Shown here: positions 32,931 to 40,512 of the stretch, one piece after another
How positions within the stretch are numbered: position 1 is the first letter of the stretch
How the letters are laid out: each line of letters starts with the position of its first letter
Assembly (NCBI RefSeq): GCF_008923185.1
Contig: NZ_WBMT01000012.1
Location: 124,001 to 188,000 of the forward strand
Reading direction: 5' to 3'
Length of the DNA: 64,000 nucleotides
Source: Actinomadura rudentiformis
Lineage (GTDB): Bacteria > Actinomycetota > Actinomycetes > Streptosporangiales > Streptosporangiaceae
Notes under the pieces: model-generated
Databases searched by the model: none
Told to the model about the DNA's origin: nothing
The model's input: the letters and a program-made list of their open reading frames with translations, nothing else
Translations under genes and position numbers: made by a program

Positions 32931-33610
32931 TCCGCGTGCTGGTGGTGGAGGACGACGCGGTGGCCGCCGAGGCGCACCGGCGCTATGTGGAACGGGTCGC
33001 GGGCTTCGCGGTCGCCGGCGTGGTGCACTCGGGCGCCGACGCGCTCCGGTTCTGCGAGCAGCGGCGCGACGCGGTCGACCTCGTCCTCCTCGACTTCTAT
33101 CTGCCGGACACGCACGGGCTCAAGGTCTGCCGGGCGCTGCGGGCGGCCGGTGTGCCGGTGGACGTGATCGCGGTGACGTCGGCGCGGGACCTGGCGGTGA
33201 TCAGGTCGGCCGTCTCGGTCGGGGTCGTCCAGTACCTGCTCAAGCCGTTCACCTTCGCCTCGCTCCGCGACAAGCTGGAAAGCTACGCGCAGTTCAGGCA
33301 CCGTGCGGGCCTGCCCGGCGAGGTGGCGGGCCAGGCCGACGTGGACCGCATGCTAGCCGCGCTGCGCACCCCGGAACTGCGTTCTCTGCCCAAGGGCATG
33401 AGCGGCGAGACGCTACAGACGATCACCGAGGCGCTGACGGGCTCGGCCGAGGGGCTCTCCGCGGCGTCGGCGGCCTCGCTGATCGGGGTGTCCCGGGTGA
33501 CCGCCCGCCGCTACCTGGAGTACCTCGCGGACAACGGCCTGGCCGAGCGCCGCCCGCACTACGGTCAGGTGGGCAGGCCCGAGGTCCGCTTCTACCCCTC
33601 GGCGGGCTGA
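32927..33610 (+). CDS. Response regulator, CitB/DcuR family
   Basis: The GTG at 32927 overlaps the kinase stop as GTGA, so the two are coupled. The 227-residue protein has a receiver domain with VVEDD (9-10 acidic pair), phospho-Asp56 in LLDFYLPD and Lys106 in YLLKPF, then a C-terminal DNA-binding region (about 160-225; GLSAASAASLIGVSRVTARR, YLEYLADNG) of the CitB/DcuR helix-turn-helix type. With CitA-like kinase and dctA next door, dicarboxylate-dependent activation of dctA is the likely job. Confidence 0.93.
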   Translation: MIRVLVVEDDAVAAEAHRRYVERVAGFAVAGVVHSGADALRFCEQRRDAVDLVLLDFYLPDTHGLKVCRALRAAGVPVDVIAVTSARDLAVIRSAVSVGVVQYLLKPFTFASLRDKLESYAQFRHRAGLPGEVAGQADVDRMLAALRTPELRSLPKGMSGETLQTITEALTGSAEGLSAASAASLIGVSRVTARRYLEYLADNGLAERRPHYGQVGRPEVRFYPSAG

Positions 33611-33615
33611 GCGCC

Positions 33616-33621
33616 TAGGGT
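33616..33621 (+). promoter_or_regulatory. -10 box of a leaderless mRNA
   Basis: TAGGGT stands seven bases before the GTG at 33629, indicating transcription from the start codon of the maleylpyruvate isomerase-family gene. Confidence 0.6.
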
Positions 33622-33628
33622 GCTGCTC

Positions 33629-34462
33629 GTGAGCGATGACCCGGTGGCTTCGGCGGACGGCGGCATGGCGGCGAACGTCGCCGCGTTCGAACAGACGGTG
33701 CGGTCCACGATCGCGCTCGCGGAGACCTTCGCCGAGGGCGACTGGGACCTGCCGACCGAGTGCCCGGGCTGGAGCGTCAAGGACGTCGTCTCGCACATCG
33801 TCAGCGTGGAGACGCTGCTGCTGGGCGAGGACCCGGCGCCCGGCCACGTCCTGCCCGACGATCTTCCGCATGTGCGCAGTGACTTCGGGCGCATGCTGGA
33901 GACGGGCGTGGACGCGCGCCGCCCGGTCCCGGGGACGGACGTGCTCGCCGAGCTGCGTGACGTGCTCGAACGCAGGCTGGCGGCGCTCGCCACGACCGAC
34001 CCCGAGCAGGAGACCATGGCGCCGACCGGGCGGATGGTCCCGTACTCGATGTTCATGGTGTTCCGGGCGTTCGACTGCTGGGTCCATGAGCAGGACATCC
34101 GCCGTGCGGTGGGCCGCCCCGGCAACCTGGACGCCCCCGGTGCGGAGTGCGCCCGCATGATCCTGCGGCCGGGGCTGCCGATGGTCGTCGCCAAGCGGGC
34201 GGGCGCGTCGCCGGGGCAGTCGGTCGAGTTCAGGATCATCCGGCCCACGCCGACGACCGAGTACGTCCAGGTCGGGGCGGACGGCCGCGGACGGCTGGCC
34301 GGCGATGCGGCCGGACCCCCGACCACGACGCTGAGCATGGACTGGGAGACCTACGTACGGCTGGCGGCCGGGCGGTGCGTCCCCGCGGACGTCGAGGTCG
34401 AGATCAAGGGCGACGCCGAGCTGGGCGCACGGGTCCTGGCCCACCTGGCCATCACCCCCTGA
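33629..34462 (+). CDS. Maleylpyruvate isomerase-family (mycothiol-dependent type) protein
   Basis: The GTG at 33629 is chosen because TAGGGT lies seven bases upstream (leaderless). The 277-residue product has the N-terminal DinB-like metal-binding helical bundle of the MDMPI family (ECPGWSVKDVVSHI near residues 46-59 with the first His; FDCWVHEQDIRRA with the second His region) and a C-terminal SCP2-like domain (VEIKGDAELGARVLAHL). Family members include mycothiol-dependent maleylpyruvate isomerase and many proteins of unknown substrate. It has no aromatic-degradation neighbours, so the specific reaction is open. Confidence 0.82.
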   Translation: MSDDPVASADGGMAANVAAFEQTVRSTIALAETFAEGDWDLPTECPGWSVKDVVSHIVSVETLLLGEDPAPGHVLPDDLPHVRSDFGRMLETGVDARRPVPGTDVLAELRDVLERRLAALATTDPEQETMAPTGRMVPYSMFMVFRAFDCWVHEQDIRRAVGRPGNLDAPGAECARMILRPGLPMVVAKRAGASPGQSVEFRIIRPTPTTEYVQVGADGRGRLAGDAAGPPTTTLSMDWETYVRLAAGRCVPADVEVEIKGDAELGARVLAHLAITP

Positions 34463-34524
34463 GCTTGGGGAGGGCTTTGAGGGTTATTGGGGTATCGGAT
34501 CCACAAATCCCCTGGTCACTGCGT

Positions 34525-34721
34525 TACTGTCCGGAGTGACCGCTCTGCACGTCGAGGGGATGGGGGGCAACGCTTGAGAGAGACTCCAGGATCCGCCGGC
34601 TCCAGGTCGGAGCCCTTCGACGCTCGGGGGGATATGACGGACAACAGCTCGGGCCCCTTCCACTAGCGGCCCGTCCCACTCGAAGGCCGTGGCACCCAGC
34701 GCCACGGCCCTCGAGCTTTTT
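34525..34721 (+). ncRNA. Candidate small transcript or leader RNA
   Basis: This gene-free 350-base interval holds a possible -10 box TACTGT (34525-34530) followed five bases later by GTG, and ends in a very strong terminator at 34679-34721. Inside are two overlapping mini-ORFs: 13 codons from the GTG at 34536 (to the TGA at 34575-34577) and then 30 codons from the overlapping TTG at 34574, ending in NSSGPFH before TAG at 34664. It may be a small RNA, a short peptide gene or an attenuator. I do not recognise a known RNA family. Confidence 0.4.
34679..34721 (+). terminator. Intrinsic terminator with T-tract upstream of the thiolase gene
   Basis: CTCGAAGGCCGTGGC (34679-34693) pairs with GCCACGGCCCTCGAG (34701-34715; one mismatch-type offset) and is followed by CTTTTT. 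It is the best Rho-independent terminator in the window. It closes no annotated gene except the maleylpyruvate isomerase-family gene more than 200 bases upstream. Confidence 0.9.
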
Positions 34722-34727
34722 ACGGGG

Positions 34728-34800
34728 CAGTGGGTTGCCTTTTCAAACTTACTTCGATTATGGTCGGGCTCCAGCAGTAAGTTGGTTTTTCAAACTCACT
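34728..34800 (+). promoter_or_regulatory. Promoter flanked by two 26-bp operators before the thiolase gene
   Basis: Two copies of a 26-base element, 34728-34753 and 34775-34800, match at 21 positions (core TTTTCAAACT, preceded by GTTG). In the second copy AGTTGG/CAAACT forms a dyad. Between and overlapping them is a plausible promoter TTGCCT (34735-34740), 18 bases, TATGGT (34759-34764). Arms AACTTACT and AGTAAGTT also pair across the two copies, which would suit cooperative binding. The HxlR regulator at 36042 is the nearest candidate protein. Confidence 0.75.
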
Positions 34801-34812
34801 GGGGAGGGCATC

Positions 34813-35976
34813 ATGCGGGATGCGGTGATCGTCGAGGCCGTGCGCACGCCGGTCGGCAAGGCCAAGCCGGGCGGGGCCCTGCACGCCGAGCATCCGGTGG
34901 ACCTGCTGGCCCGGACGCTCCAGGCATTGGTCGAACGCAGCGGGATCGACCCCGCGCTGGTGGACGACGTGATCGGCGGCGTGGTGACCCAGGTGGGCGA
35001 CCAGGCGATGAACGTCACCCGCTCGGCCGTGCTCGCCGCCGGGTTCCCCGAGAGCGTGCCCGCCACGACCGTCGACCGGCAGTGCGGCTCGTCCCAGCAG
35101 GCCGCCCACTTCGCCGCGCAGGGCGTGATCAGCGGCGCGTACGACGTCGTGATCGCGTGCGGTGTGGAGTCGATGTCGCGCGTGCCGATGGGGTCCAACG
35201 TCCTGCCGGGCAGCGACCCGTTCGGCCCCGGCGTGCACGCCCGCTACCCGGAGGGCCTGGTCGGGCAGGGCATCAGCGCCGAGCTCATCGCCGCCCGCTG
35301 GAAGCTCTCCCGCACCGACCTCGACGCGTTCGCGTACGAGTCGCACCGGCGCGCCACCGCCGCCTGGGAGCGCGGCGAGTTCGATCGCGAGGTCGCCTGG
35401 ACGGGCCAGCGCGACGAGACCGTGCGGCCGGGCACCTCGATGGAGGTGCTCGCCGGGCTCAAGCCCGCCTACCACCATCCGTCCTACGCCGAACGCTTCC
35501 CGGAGATCGGCTGGCAGATCACCGCGGGCAACGCATCCCCGATCAACGACGGCGCCGCCGCGCTGCTCATCATGAGCTTCGACGCCGCCGCCCGCCTGGG
35601 CCTGCGGCCGCGCGCCCGCTTCCACGCGTTCGCCGTCGCCGGTGACGACCCGCTGCTGATGCTCACCGCGATCGTCCCCGCCACCGAGAAGGCCCTCGCC
35701 CGTTCCGGCCTGGCCCTTTCCGACATCGACCTCTTCGAGGTGAACGAGGCGTTCTCCCCGGTCGTCCTGGCCTGGCAGCACGAGACCGGCGCGGACCTCG
35801 ACAAGGTGAACGTGCGCGGCGGCGCGATCGCCATCGGCCACCCCCTCGGCGCGAGCGGCGCCCGCATCATGACGACGCTCCTGCACGCCATGGAGGACCG
35901 CGGCGCGCGCTTCGGCCTCCAGACCATGTGCGAGGCCGGGGGTCTGGCCAACGCCACCATCCTCGAACTCCTCTGA
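34813..35976 (+). CDS. Acetyl-CoA acetyltransferase/3-ketoacyl-CoA thiolase
   Basis: The ATG at 34813 follows GGGGAGGG. The 387-residue thiolase has the nucleophile Cys91 in DRQCGSSQQ, the His343 in GHPLGASG and the second catalytic Cys373 in MCEAGG, plus NEAFSPV. It condenses or cleaves acyl-CoA units in fatty acid or ketoacid metabolism. No other beta-oxidation genes adjoin. Its promoter has paired operators and the HxlR gene follows 65 bases after the stop, so regulation by that protein is likely. Confidence 0.93.
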   Translation: MRDAVIVEAVRTPVGKAKPGGALHAEHPVDLLARTLQALVERSGIDPALVDDVIGGVVTQVGDQAMNVTRSAVLAAGFPESVPATTVDRQCGSSQQAAHFAAQGVISGAYDVVIACGVESMSRVPMGSNVLPGSDPFGPGVHARYPEGLVGQGISAELIAARWKLSRTDLDAFAYESHRRATAAWERGEFDREVAWTGQRDETVRPGTSMEVLAGLKPAYHHPSYAERFPEIGWQITAGNASPINDGAAALLIMSFDAAARLGLRPRARFHAFAVAGDDPLLMLTAIVPATEKALARSGLALSDIDLFEVNEAFSPVVLAWQHETGADLDKVNVRGGAIAIGHPLGASGARIMTTLLHAMEDRGARFGLQTMCEAGGLANATILELL

Positions 35977-36028
35977 CCCGACCCACCACTGCACGCGAGG
36001 TCGGTCGAAGAACCCAACCGACCACGCC

Positions 36029-36034
36029 TAGGCT
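36029..36034 (+). promoter_or_regulatory. -10 box of the leaderless HxlR-family mRNA
   Basis: TAGGCT lies seven bases before the ATG at 36042, consistent with a transcript starting at that ATG and so with independent transcription from the thiolase gene. Confidence 0.6.
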
Positions 36035-36041
36035 GGCTGCC

Positions 36042-36518
36042 ATGCCCACCCACCCGTCCAAGCCCGCCCACGCATCGAAAAAGGACGCACAGCCGCGGGA
36101 GTGTTCCGTCGCCGACGCCCTGCAGATCGTGGGTGAGCGGTGGACGCTCCTGGTGATCCGCGAGCTGCTCTACGGCGTCCGCCGCTTCGACGGGATCGCG
36201 CGAAATACCGGGGCCTCCCGCGACATCCTCACCGCACGGCTGCGCAAGCTGGAGGGTGCTGACCTCATCCGCCGCGAGCTCTACAACGAACATCCGGCCC
36301 GGTACGAATACCACCTGACTCCGGCAGGGCGTGAGCTGAGCGATGTCCTGTCCACGCTCATGAAATGGGGAGACCGCCACATCAACGCCGCGGATCCGCC
36401 CGTCCGCTGGATCCACACCTGCGGCGAGGTGCTCGATCCGGTCGTCGTCTGCAGCCACTGCGGGAGGCCAGCCCGTGACGGCGGCACCCCGACCGGGCGC
36501 GGCACGCTGGTCGATTGA
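36042..36518 (+). CDS. HxlR-family transcriptional regulator
   Basis: The leaderless ATG at 36042 gives 158 residues. The HxlR core is clear: ECSVADALQIVGERWTLLVI (about 20-39), REL-YGVRRFDGIAR, ASRDILTARLRKLEGADLI and YHLTPAGREL, a winged helix with the typical N-terminal Cys21. The C-terminal extension has an HTCGE stretch and CSHCGRPA, a CxxC that may bind metal or act in redox sensing. It probably controls the upstream thiolase promoter. Confidence 0.9.
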   Translation: MPTHPSKPAHASKKDAQPRECSVADALQIVGERWTLLVIRELLYGVRRFDGIARNTGASRDILTARLRKLEGADLIRRELYNEHPARYEYHLTPAGRELSDVLSTLMKWGDRHINAADPPVRWIHTCGEVLDPVVVCSHCGRPARDGGTPTGRGTLVD

Positions 36519-36546
36519 GCCGCAGCAACGGACACCGCGGTCTGGC

Positions 36547-37023
36547 TCAACCCACATGGAAGGTGAACGTCACATCCCGGGCAGAGCCCTTTGACTGCGG
36601 CAGTCCTTGGATCTGGACCGTAGCCTTGCCCGCCCGTACGGGAGCCACGATCCACTCCGTGTAGCCCGGATCGACGATGTAGTTGACCTGGTTCAGCCGT
36701 ACGGATCCGCCGAGGACCTTCGGCTCCTGCCAGACCCACCCATGGCTCAGCCGGATGCTCACCCCAGGCGAGCGAACGGTCACCTCCCGCCCGCTGTCCC
36801 GCTCAGTGAGCACACCCGAGCCTACGGGACTAGGCGAGGCCGCCCTCGGGCCAGCAGCCGAGCTGCCCGGTGCCGAGCCAGCGGAAGCCGAGCTGCCCGG
36901 TGCCGAGGCGGCGGGAGCCGAAGTGGCCGGCGCGGACTGGGGCGTGGTCGCGGTCTCGTCCTCGCCAGAACACCCCAGGACGCCAAGGCAAGCGACGAGC
37001 AGGACGGGAAGTGAGGACCGCAT
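36547..37023 (-). CDS. Secreted lipoprotein of unknown function
   Basis: The ATG at 37023 gives 158 residues with a lipobox LGC (Cys18, in LLVACLGVLGC), a low-complexity Ser/Ala/Pro/Gly region (about 25-70) and a C-terminal beta-rich domain of 85 residues (REVTVRSPGVSIRLSHGWVW, NQVNYIVDPGYTEWIVAPV). No family is recognised. It lies downstream of the methyltransferase gene on the same strand, 17 bases after its stop. Confidence 0.78.
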   Translation of the reverse strand: MRSSLPVLLVACLGVLGCSGEDETATTPQSAPATSAPAASAPGSSASAGSAPGSSAAGPRAASPSPVGSGVLTERDSGREVTVRSPGVSIRLSHGWVWQEPKVLGGSVRLNQVNYIVDPGYTEWIVAPVRAGKATVQIQGLPQSKGSARDVTFTFHVG

Positions 37024-37040
37024 GACCCCCAACGTAATCC

Positions 37041-37796
37041 CTAATCAGTTCGCGTCGCGGTGACCACCACCGCGGTGTAATGCATCGTGAAGCTGCCTCC
37101 CGCCGCGTCGATGGCGGCCCCGACACCCTCCAGAATCTCTCGCAACTTGGCCTGTGGAAGCCGGGTGTGGAAGCCCTGGGTGGGCAACTGGTCCAGCCAC
37201 TCATCCCTTTCGTAGGCCCGCTCCCAGTCGAATCGCCACTGCTCCGGCTCGCTGAACGCGCCCGCCTCCCGAATCCTGTCGGCCACCTTGGCCAGAATCG
37301 CCGAATACCCATCCGACGCGCGATAGGCCGGCATCTCGGGCATCACGCGGGCGTAAACAGCCGAAAAGGCGTCCGCCAACTCGGCCTGAGGATCGCCCAC
37401 GTTCCAGAACACGGTCAGCCGCCCACCTGGTCGCAACACCTGGGCCGCCTTGTTCGCGCCGGCGACCGGATCGACCCAATGCCACGCCTGCCCGGCGACG
37501 ACCGCATCGAACGTTCGCCCGGCGGGATCCCACTCTTCAAAGGTCGACACCTCGCTCTCGACCCCGCTCTGCCGTGCCAGTTCGGCCATCCGCTGGTCGG
37601 GATCGACGCCCAGCACCCGGCATCCAGCCGCCTGGAACTGCCGAGCGGAGATGCCGGTTCCGGAGCCGACATCAAGGACGTTCCGTCCAGGGCTGGCGGC
37701 GACGATCCGTTCCACCAGAACGGCGGGATAGCTGGGCCGCGTCCGGTCGTAACGTTCGGCATCCATGCCGAACGACTCCGCGACCGGTGTTGCCAT
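37041..37796 (-). CDS. Class I SAM-dependent methyltransferase
   Basis: The ATG at 37796 is chosen because it includes the SFGMDAERYDRTRPSYP start that is conserved in this methyltransferase group; the ATG at 37766 is the alternative and has a GGAG site. The product (251 residues) has motif I VLDVGSGTGISARQF (about 45-59), the acidic strand GVDPDQRM, and the post-motif FDAVVAGQAWHWVDP. The WHWVDP signature is typical of SAM methyltransferases of unknown small-molecule substrate. Its start codon overlaps that of the divergent TetR gene. Confidence 0.82.
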   Translation of the reverse strand: MATPVAESFGMDAERYDRTRPSYPAVLVERIVAASPGRNVLDVGSGTGISARQFQAAGCRVLGVDPDQRMAELARQSGVESEVSTFEEWDPAGRTFDAVVAGQAWHWVDPVAGANKAAQVLRPGGRLTVFWNVGDPQAELADAFSAVYARVMPEMPAYRASDGYSAILAKVADRIREAGAFSEPEQWRFDWERAYERDEWLDQLPTQGFHTRLPQAKLREILEGVGAAIDAAGGSFTMHYTAVVVTATRTD

Positions 37797-38283
37797 GCGC
37801 GACGCGCGCCAGCAACTCTTCGACGCCGCCGAACGCGTCCTCCTCCGGGGCGGCCCGAACGCACTGACCAGCCGCGCGGTCACCACCGAGGCGGGCTGCG
37901 CCAAGGGCGTCCTGCACCGCCACTTCGCCGACTTCGACGCCTTCCTGGCCGAACTCGTCCAGGACCGCATCGCCCGCATCGAAGCCCAAGCCGACGCCCT
38001 CCGCGCCTCGACCGGCACCGTGGCCGACAACCTGACCGCCGCCCTGACGGACCTGTTCACTCCACTCGCCGTGGCGATCGTCGGCCTCGTCACCTTCAGA
38101 GACGACCTACGCGCCCGCCTCCGCGAAACCAGGCCGACCGGCGTTCCCCTGCTGACCGAGGCCGCCGCCATGATCGCCTCTTACCTCGCCACCGAACGAG
38201 ATCGGGGCCGCCTGGCCCCCGACGCCGTCCGCAAGGTAGTGACCACAGTCATGACCAGCACGCTTCGACCCCCACCGTCCTAG
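37795..38283 (+). CDS. TetR-family regulator
   Basis: The 162-residue product begins with MRDARQQLFDAAERVLLRGG and the helix-turn-helix LTSRAVTTEAGCAKGVLHRHFAD, typical of TetR repressors although shorter than most (about 190). An alternative ATG at 37765 would add ten residues. The two divergent genes share start-codon bases, so there is no room for a conventional promoter between them; the regulator's promoter would lie inside the methyltransferase coding region. It may regulate that gene. Confidence 0.82.
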   Translation: MRDARQQLFDAAERVLLRGGPNALTSRAVTTEAGCAKGVLHRHFADFDAFLAELVQDRIARIEAQADALRASTGTVADNLTAALTDLFTPLAVAIVGLVTFRDDLRARLRETRPTGVPLLTEAAAMIASYLATERDRGRLAPDAVRKVVTTVMTSTLRPPPS

Positions 38284-38362
38284 GGGCGTTCGCGCGGGAA
38301 GGCTGGTGCTCTCAACCGCCTTCGCGAGGAGTTCGTTGATCCGTCCGGAATACAAATACTGT

Positions 38363-38385
38363 GTTTAAACATACCAAAATGGTAT
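38363..38385 (+). promoter_or_regulatory. AT-rich palindromes upstream of the small secreted protein
   Basis: In a local AT-rich patch, GTTTAAAC (38363-38370) abuts ATACCA-AAA-TGGTAT (38371-38385, perfect 6-bp arms). Such low GC is unusual in this window. The site is about 115 bases before the ATG at 38502 and is a candidate operator or silencer (Lsr2-type) target. Confidence 0.5.
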
Positions 38386-38501
38386 CGCTGCCAATTGGCC
38401 GGACGTGGGATAAAAAAGATGATCTTGGGCCTTGTATTCTCAAGAATGCCGCTCCTAGACTCGCCACGACCGGCAAGATCATCCGGCGAGAGGATGCATT
38501 C

Positions 38502-38912
38502 ATGAATTACCGCCGTCTCGGCCTTGTGGCCATGACGTCAATCGCGGTCGGTGCGGCCACCCTTGTTCCGGCCGTTCAGGCCAGTGCGACGCCGGCCGCT
38601 CTCCATGCGACCGCCAAAGCCAGTGCCGATCCCACGGTCAGGATCCAGCAGAGGCCCAGCTCCAAGTGCAAGTCGCCGAAGGGTAAGAAGATCAGGGTCT
38701 CCTACCAGCCGGGCTGGCTCAGTACCACGTTCTACTTCAACAACCACTGCAAGCAGCGGCGCGCATTCAAGGTCATGGGCACCAACGGCCAGAAGCCCCC
38801 GAAATTCGGCACGCTGGCGTGTATTGCGGTGAACGCCAAGACGAAGGGCGACAAGAAGGTCCGGCATCCCGGATTCTCCGTCACGCACATCAAGTTCATC
38901 AAGAAGTGCTAG
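38502..38912 (+). CDS. Small secreted basic protein with four cysteines
   Basis: The ATG at 38502, with AGAGGA upstream, gives 136 residues: a signal peptide (about 1-28, LGLVAMTSIAVGAATLVPAVQASA split as LGLVAMTSIAVG and LVPAVQASA), then a Lys/Arg-rich mature domain with four Cys (SKCKSP, NNHCKQRR, LACIAV and the final KKC), enough for two disulfides. A longer frame from 38361 runs through the AT-rich promoter and is unlikely. No family is recognised. Small size, strong positive charge and secretion suggest an inhibitor, antimicrobial or surface-binding role, but this is only inference. Confidence 0.75.
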   Translation: MNYRRLGLVAMTSIAVGAATLVPAVQASATPAALHATAKASADPTVRIQQRPSSKCKSPKGKKIRVSYQPGWLSTTFYFNNHCKQRRAFKVMGTNGQKPPKFGTLACIAVNAKTKGDKKVRHPGFSVTHIKFIKKC

Positions 38913-38944
38913 TGCACTGATGAGCATGGCTGTCAGAACGTGCT

Positions 38945-38978
38945 CATGGTCGCCTTCAAGCAGTTGAAGGCGACCATG
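38945..38978 (+). terminator. Long perfect hairpin after the secreted protein gene
   Basis: CATGGTCGCCTTCAA (38945-38959) and TTGAAGGCGACCATG (38964-38978) make a perfect 15-bp stem with a GCAG loop, 33 bases after the stop. No T-run follows. An ATGAGCA/TGCTCAT pair flanks its 5' side, so a second fold is possible. Confidence 0.7.
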
Positions 38979-39134
38979 TGGTGTCCATCGTCAGCACTCG
39001 ATGACGTTTACGGCCAGGCCGGCTCAAGTGCAGAGCCAGGTACACGTTAAGGCGATCGGTGGGCACGCCGTCCTGAAGGCACCAGCGCAGGGGCTGGAAG
39101 CCACTCGAATACGACTGCAGCCCTCGCCGGGGTA

Positions 39135-39530
39135 TCACACATCGCTGCTGTCGGTCGTCCCGACGACGACCTTTTCCCGGTCGATCGACCTGATCGAAAC
39201 CATCAAGTTGGCGCTCTGTCTCTGGCCTTCAGCCGAATCCTTCCTCACCGTGAGCGGGACTCCGGCGACTTTGAGCGTGATTTGCTCGCCGTCCCGCGCG
39301 ACCTGCATCAACTCGATCTCGGTACCGAAAACGACAGCGCTGGACTTGGCGGCTCCGCGTTCGAAGGTCACATTGCAGGGCGCCTTTTCAGAACCCCAGA
39401 ACTCGTGTGCGCAGTCGACTTCGGCGTTCGTGGTCTTGTGCTCGCCACCGCAGGCGGTCACTCCGGCGCCCAGCGGCAGGAGCACGAGCGGCAGAACGGC
39501 CAGTCTGCACCTAGCCCTCTGGAAGCCCAT
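39135..39530 (-). CDS. Small secreted lipoprotein of unknown function
   Basis: The ATG at 39530 gives 131 residues with a signal peptide and lipobox GVTAC (Cys27). The mature part has two more Cys (VDCAHEF and APCNVTF), possibly bonded, and an Ig-like strand pattern (VTFERGAAKSSAVVFG, GEQITLKVAGVPLTVRKD). No family is recognised. The reading frame is open to 39749, but upstream sequence belongs to an ISL3 remnant. Confidence 0.65.
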   Translation of the reverse strand: MGFQRARCRLAVLPLVLLPLGAGVTACGGEHKTTNAEVDCAHEFWGSEKAPCNVTFERGAAKSSAVVFGTEIELMQVARDGEQITLKVAGVPLTVRKDSAEGQRQSANLMVSIRSIDREKVVVGTTDSSDV

Positions 39531-39678
39531 GGCGATCGAGTCTCGTGATCTTCGACCACTCCCGTCAACCGGCCAGGCCAGGCCGCCTCTACCGCCGCCG
39601 GCGAGTGAACCCTGGCCCTCCCGACCCATGACCTCTGCCCCTTTACCGGCTCTGTCCCTGATCTTGTGACGTTGTTGT

Positions 39679-39910
39679 TCAGGTGCGGAGCAAGATCCGC
39701 TTTCGGAGGAGGCCGAAGTTCGCCCTTCCGTATCCCTGGCCAGCTTCACTCGTGTGTTCTGTCCTTCGGCCTGGCCAGAGCTCCATGGGAGGGATAGGCC
39801 GGCGGTGACGGCGTCCAGGTCGCAGGTGAGGCCGACGGCGAATTGCCGGAGATAGGGCAGGTCGTCGTCGCGGACGGCTGCGATCCACTCCGGGAGGCGT
39901 TCGCCGTTGG
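39679..39910 (-). pseudogene. ISL3-family transposase C-terminal remnant
   Basis: The minus strand encodes the end of an ISL3 transposase in two frames: RLPEWIAAVRDDDLPYLRQF, then DLDAVTAGLSLPWSSGQAEG and QNTRVKL, and after a frame change GYGRANFGLLRKRILLRT and stop. VTAGLxLPWSSGxxEGxxxRxKxxKRxxYGRAxFxLLRxRVL is the family's C-terminal signature. Seven bases appear lost between QNTRVKL and QGYGRAN. The catalytic upstream part and inverted repeats are missing. Confidence 0.8.
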
Positions 39911-40011
39911 TTGCTGCCAGCGTTTAGCTTGCGGTGGGTGAGTTCGGCGTCGGGCGCCCATTGGTAGTGGCCGTTCACCCGTCTGCGGCTGGGAGCGAGG
40001 CCGGGGCACAA

Positions 40012-40440
40012 ACTCGGCAGCGAGGTGGGTGGGGGTGGGGCTGTGCGCTGAGGCGGCGCTTGATGGTGGTGAATGACCTTGCCGCGCTGGCGCGCGGGTG
40101 GCTGGTTCTGCTGCTTTCTGGTCACGCTTATGCCTGCCGTGGCCCGGGGCGTGCGAATCCGGCATCGGTCGCCCTTGTGTGCGGTGGGTGGCCTGTCTGC
40201 GGGACGTTGCGGGGATGGGGTTCAGACTCGGCAGCGAAGTAAGCGGGAGAGGGCGATGCGCCTGCGTGCCGCCGGTTGACGGTAGGGGCTTTGTGGGCTG
40301 CGCAAGGGGAGGCTGGCATGTTTTGGCCGCGTTCACCTACGCGGCGGACCAAGGTCCCTGAACTTGGCATCGCTCTTGTGTGACGGGTTGGCCGTATGCG
40401 GGCGGTCGCGGGGTGGGGTGAATCAACGGGCGCGGGGTCG
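40012..40440. repeat. Degenerate ~214-bp tandem direct repeat beside the HNH gene
   Basis: The 12-mer ACTCGGCAGCGA occurs at 40012 and 40226 and a GGCATCG...CTTGTGTG...GCGGGG block at 40161 and 40376, both at a spacing of 214-215 bases. Flanking G-rich sequence aligns in parts. No credible ORF covers 39911-40512; this degenerate tandem duplication is all that is visible there. Confidence 0.65.
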
Positions 40441-40512
40441 TTGGGGTGGTGTGTTGGGGTGGTATTGCCCGGCGTGGTGGTGCGCCGGGCCGCAGGCTGG
40501 TGATGGGAGTGG

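Noticed and set aside
34525..34721. The interval as a known 6C RNA or other Rfam family
   Set aside because: The G- and C-runs do not form the paired C-loop hairpins expected; I could not confirm any family.
39911..40330. Short ORFs on both strands in the interval
   Set aside because: They overlap one another, have no ribosome sites and cross the degenerate repeat; none resembles a protein family.
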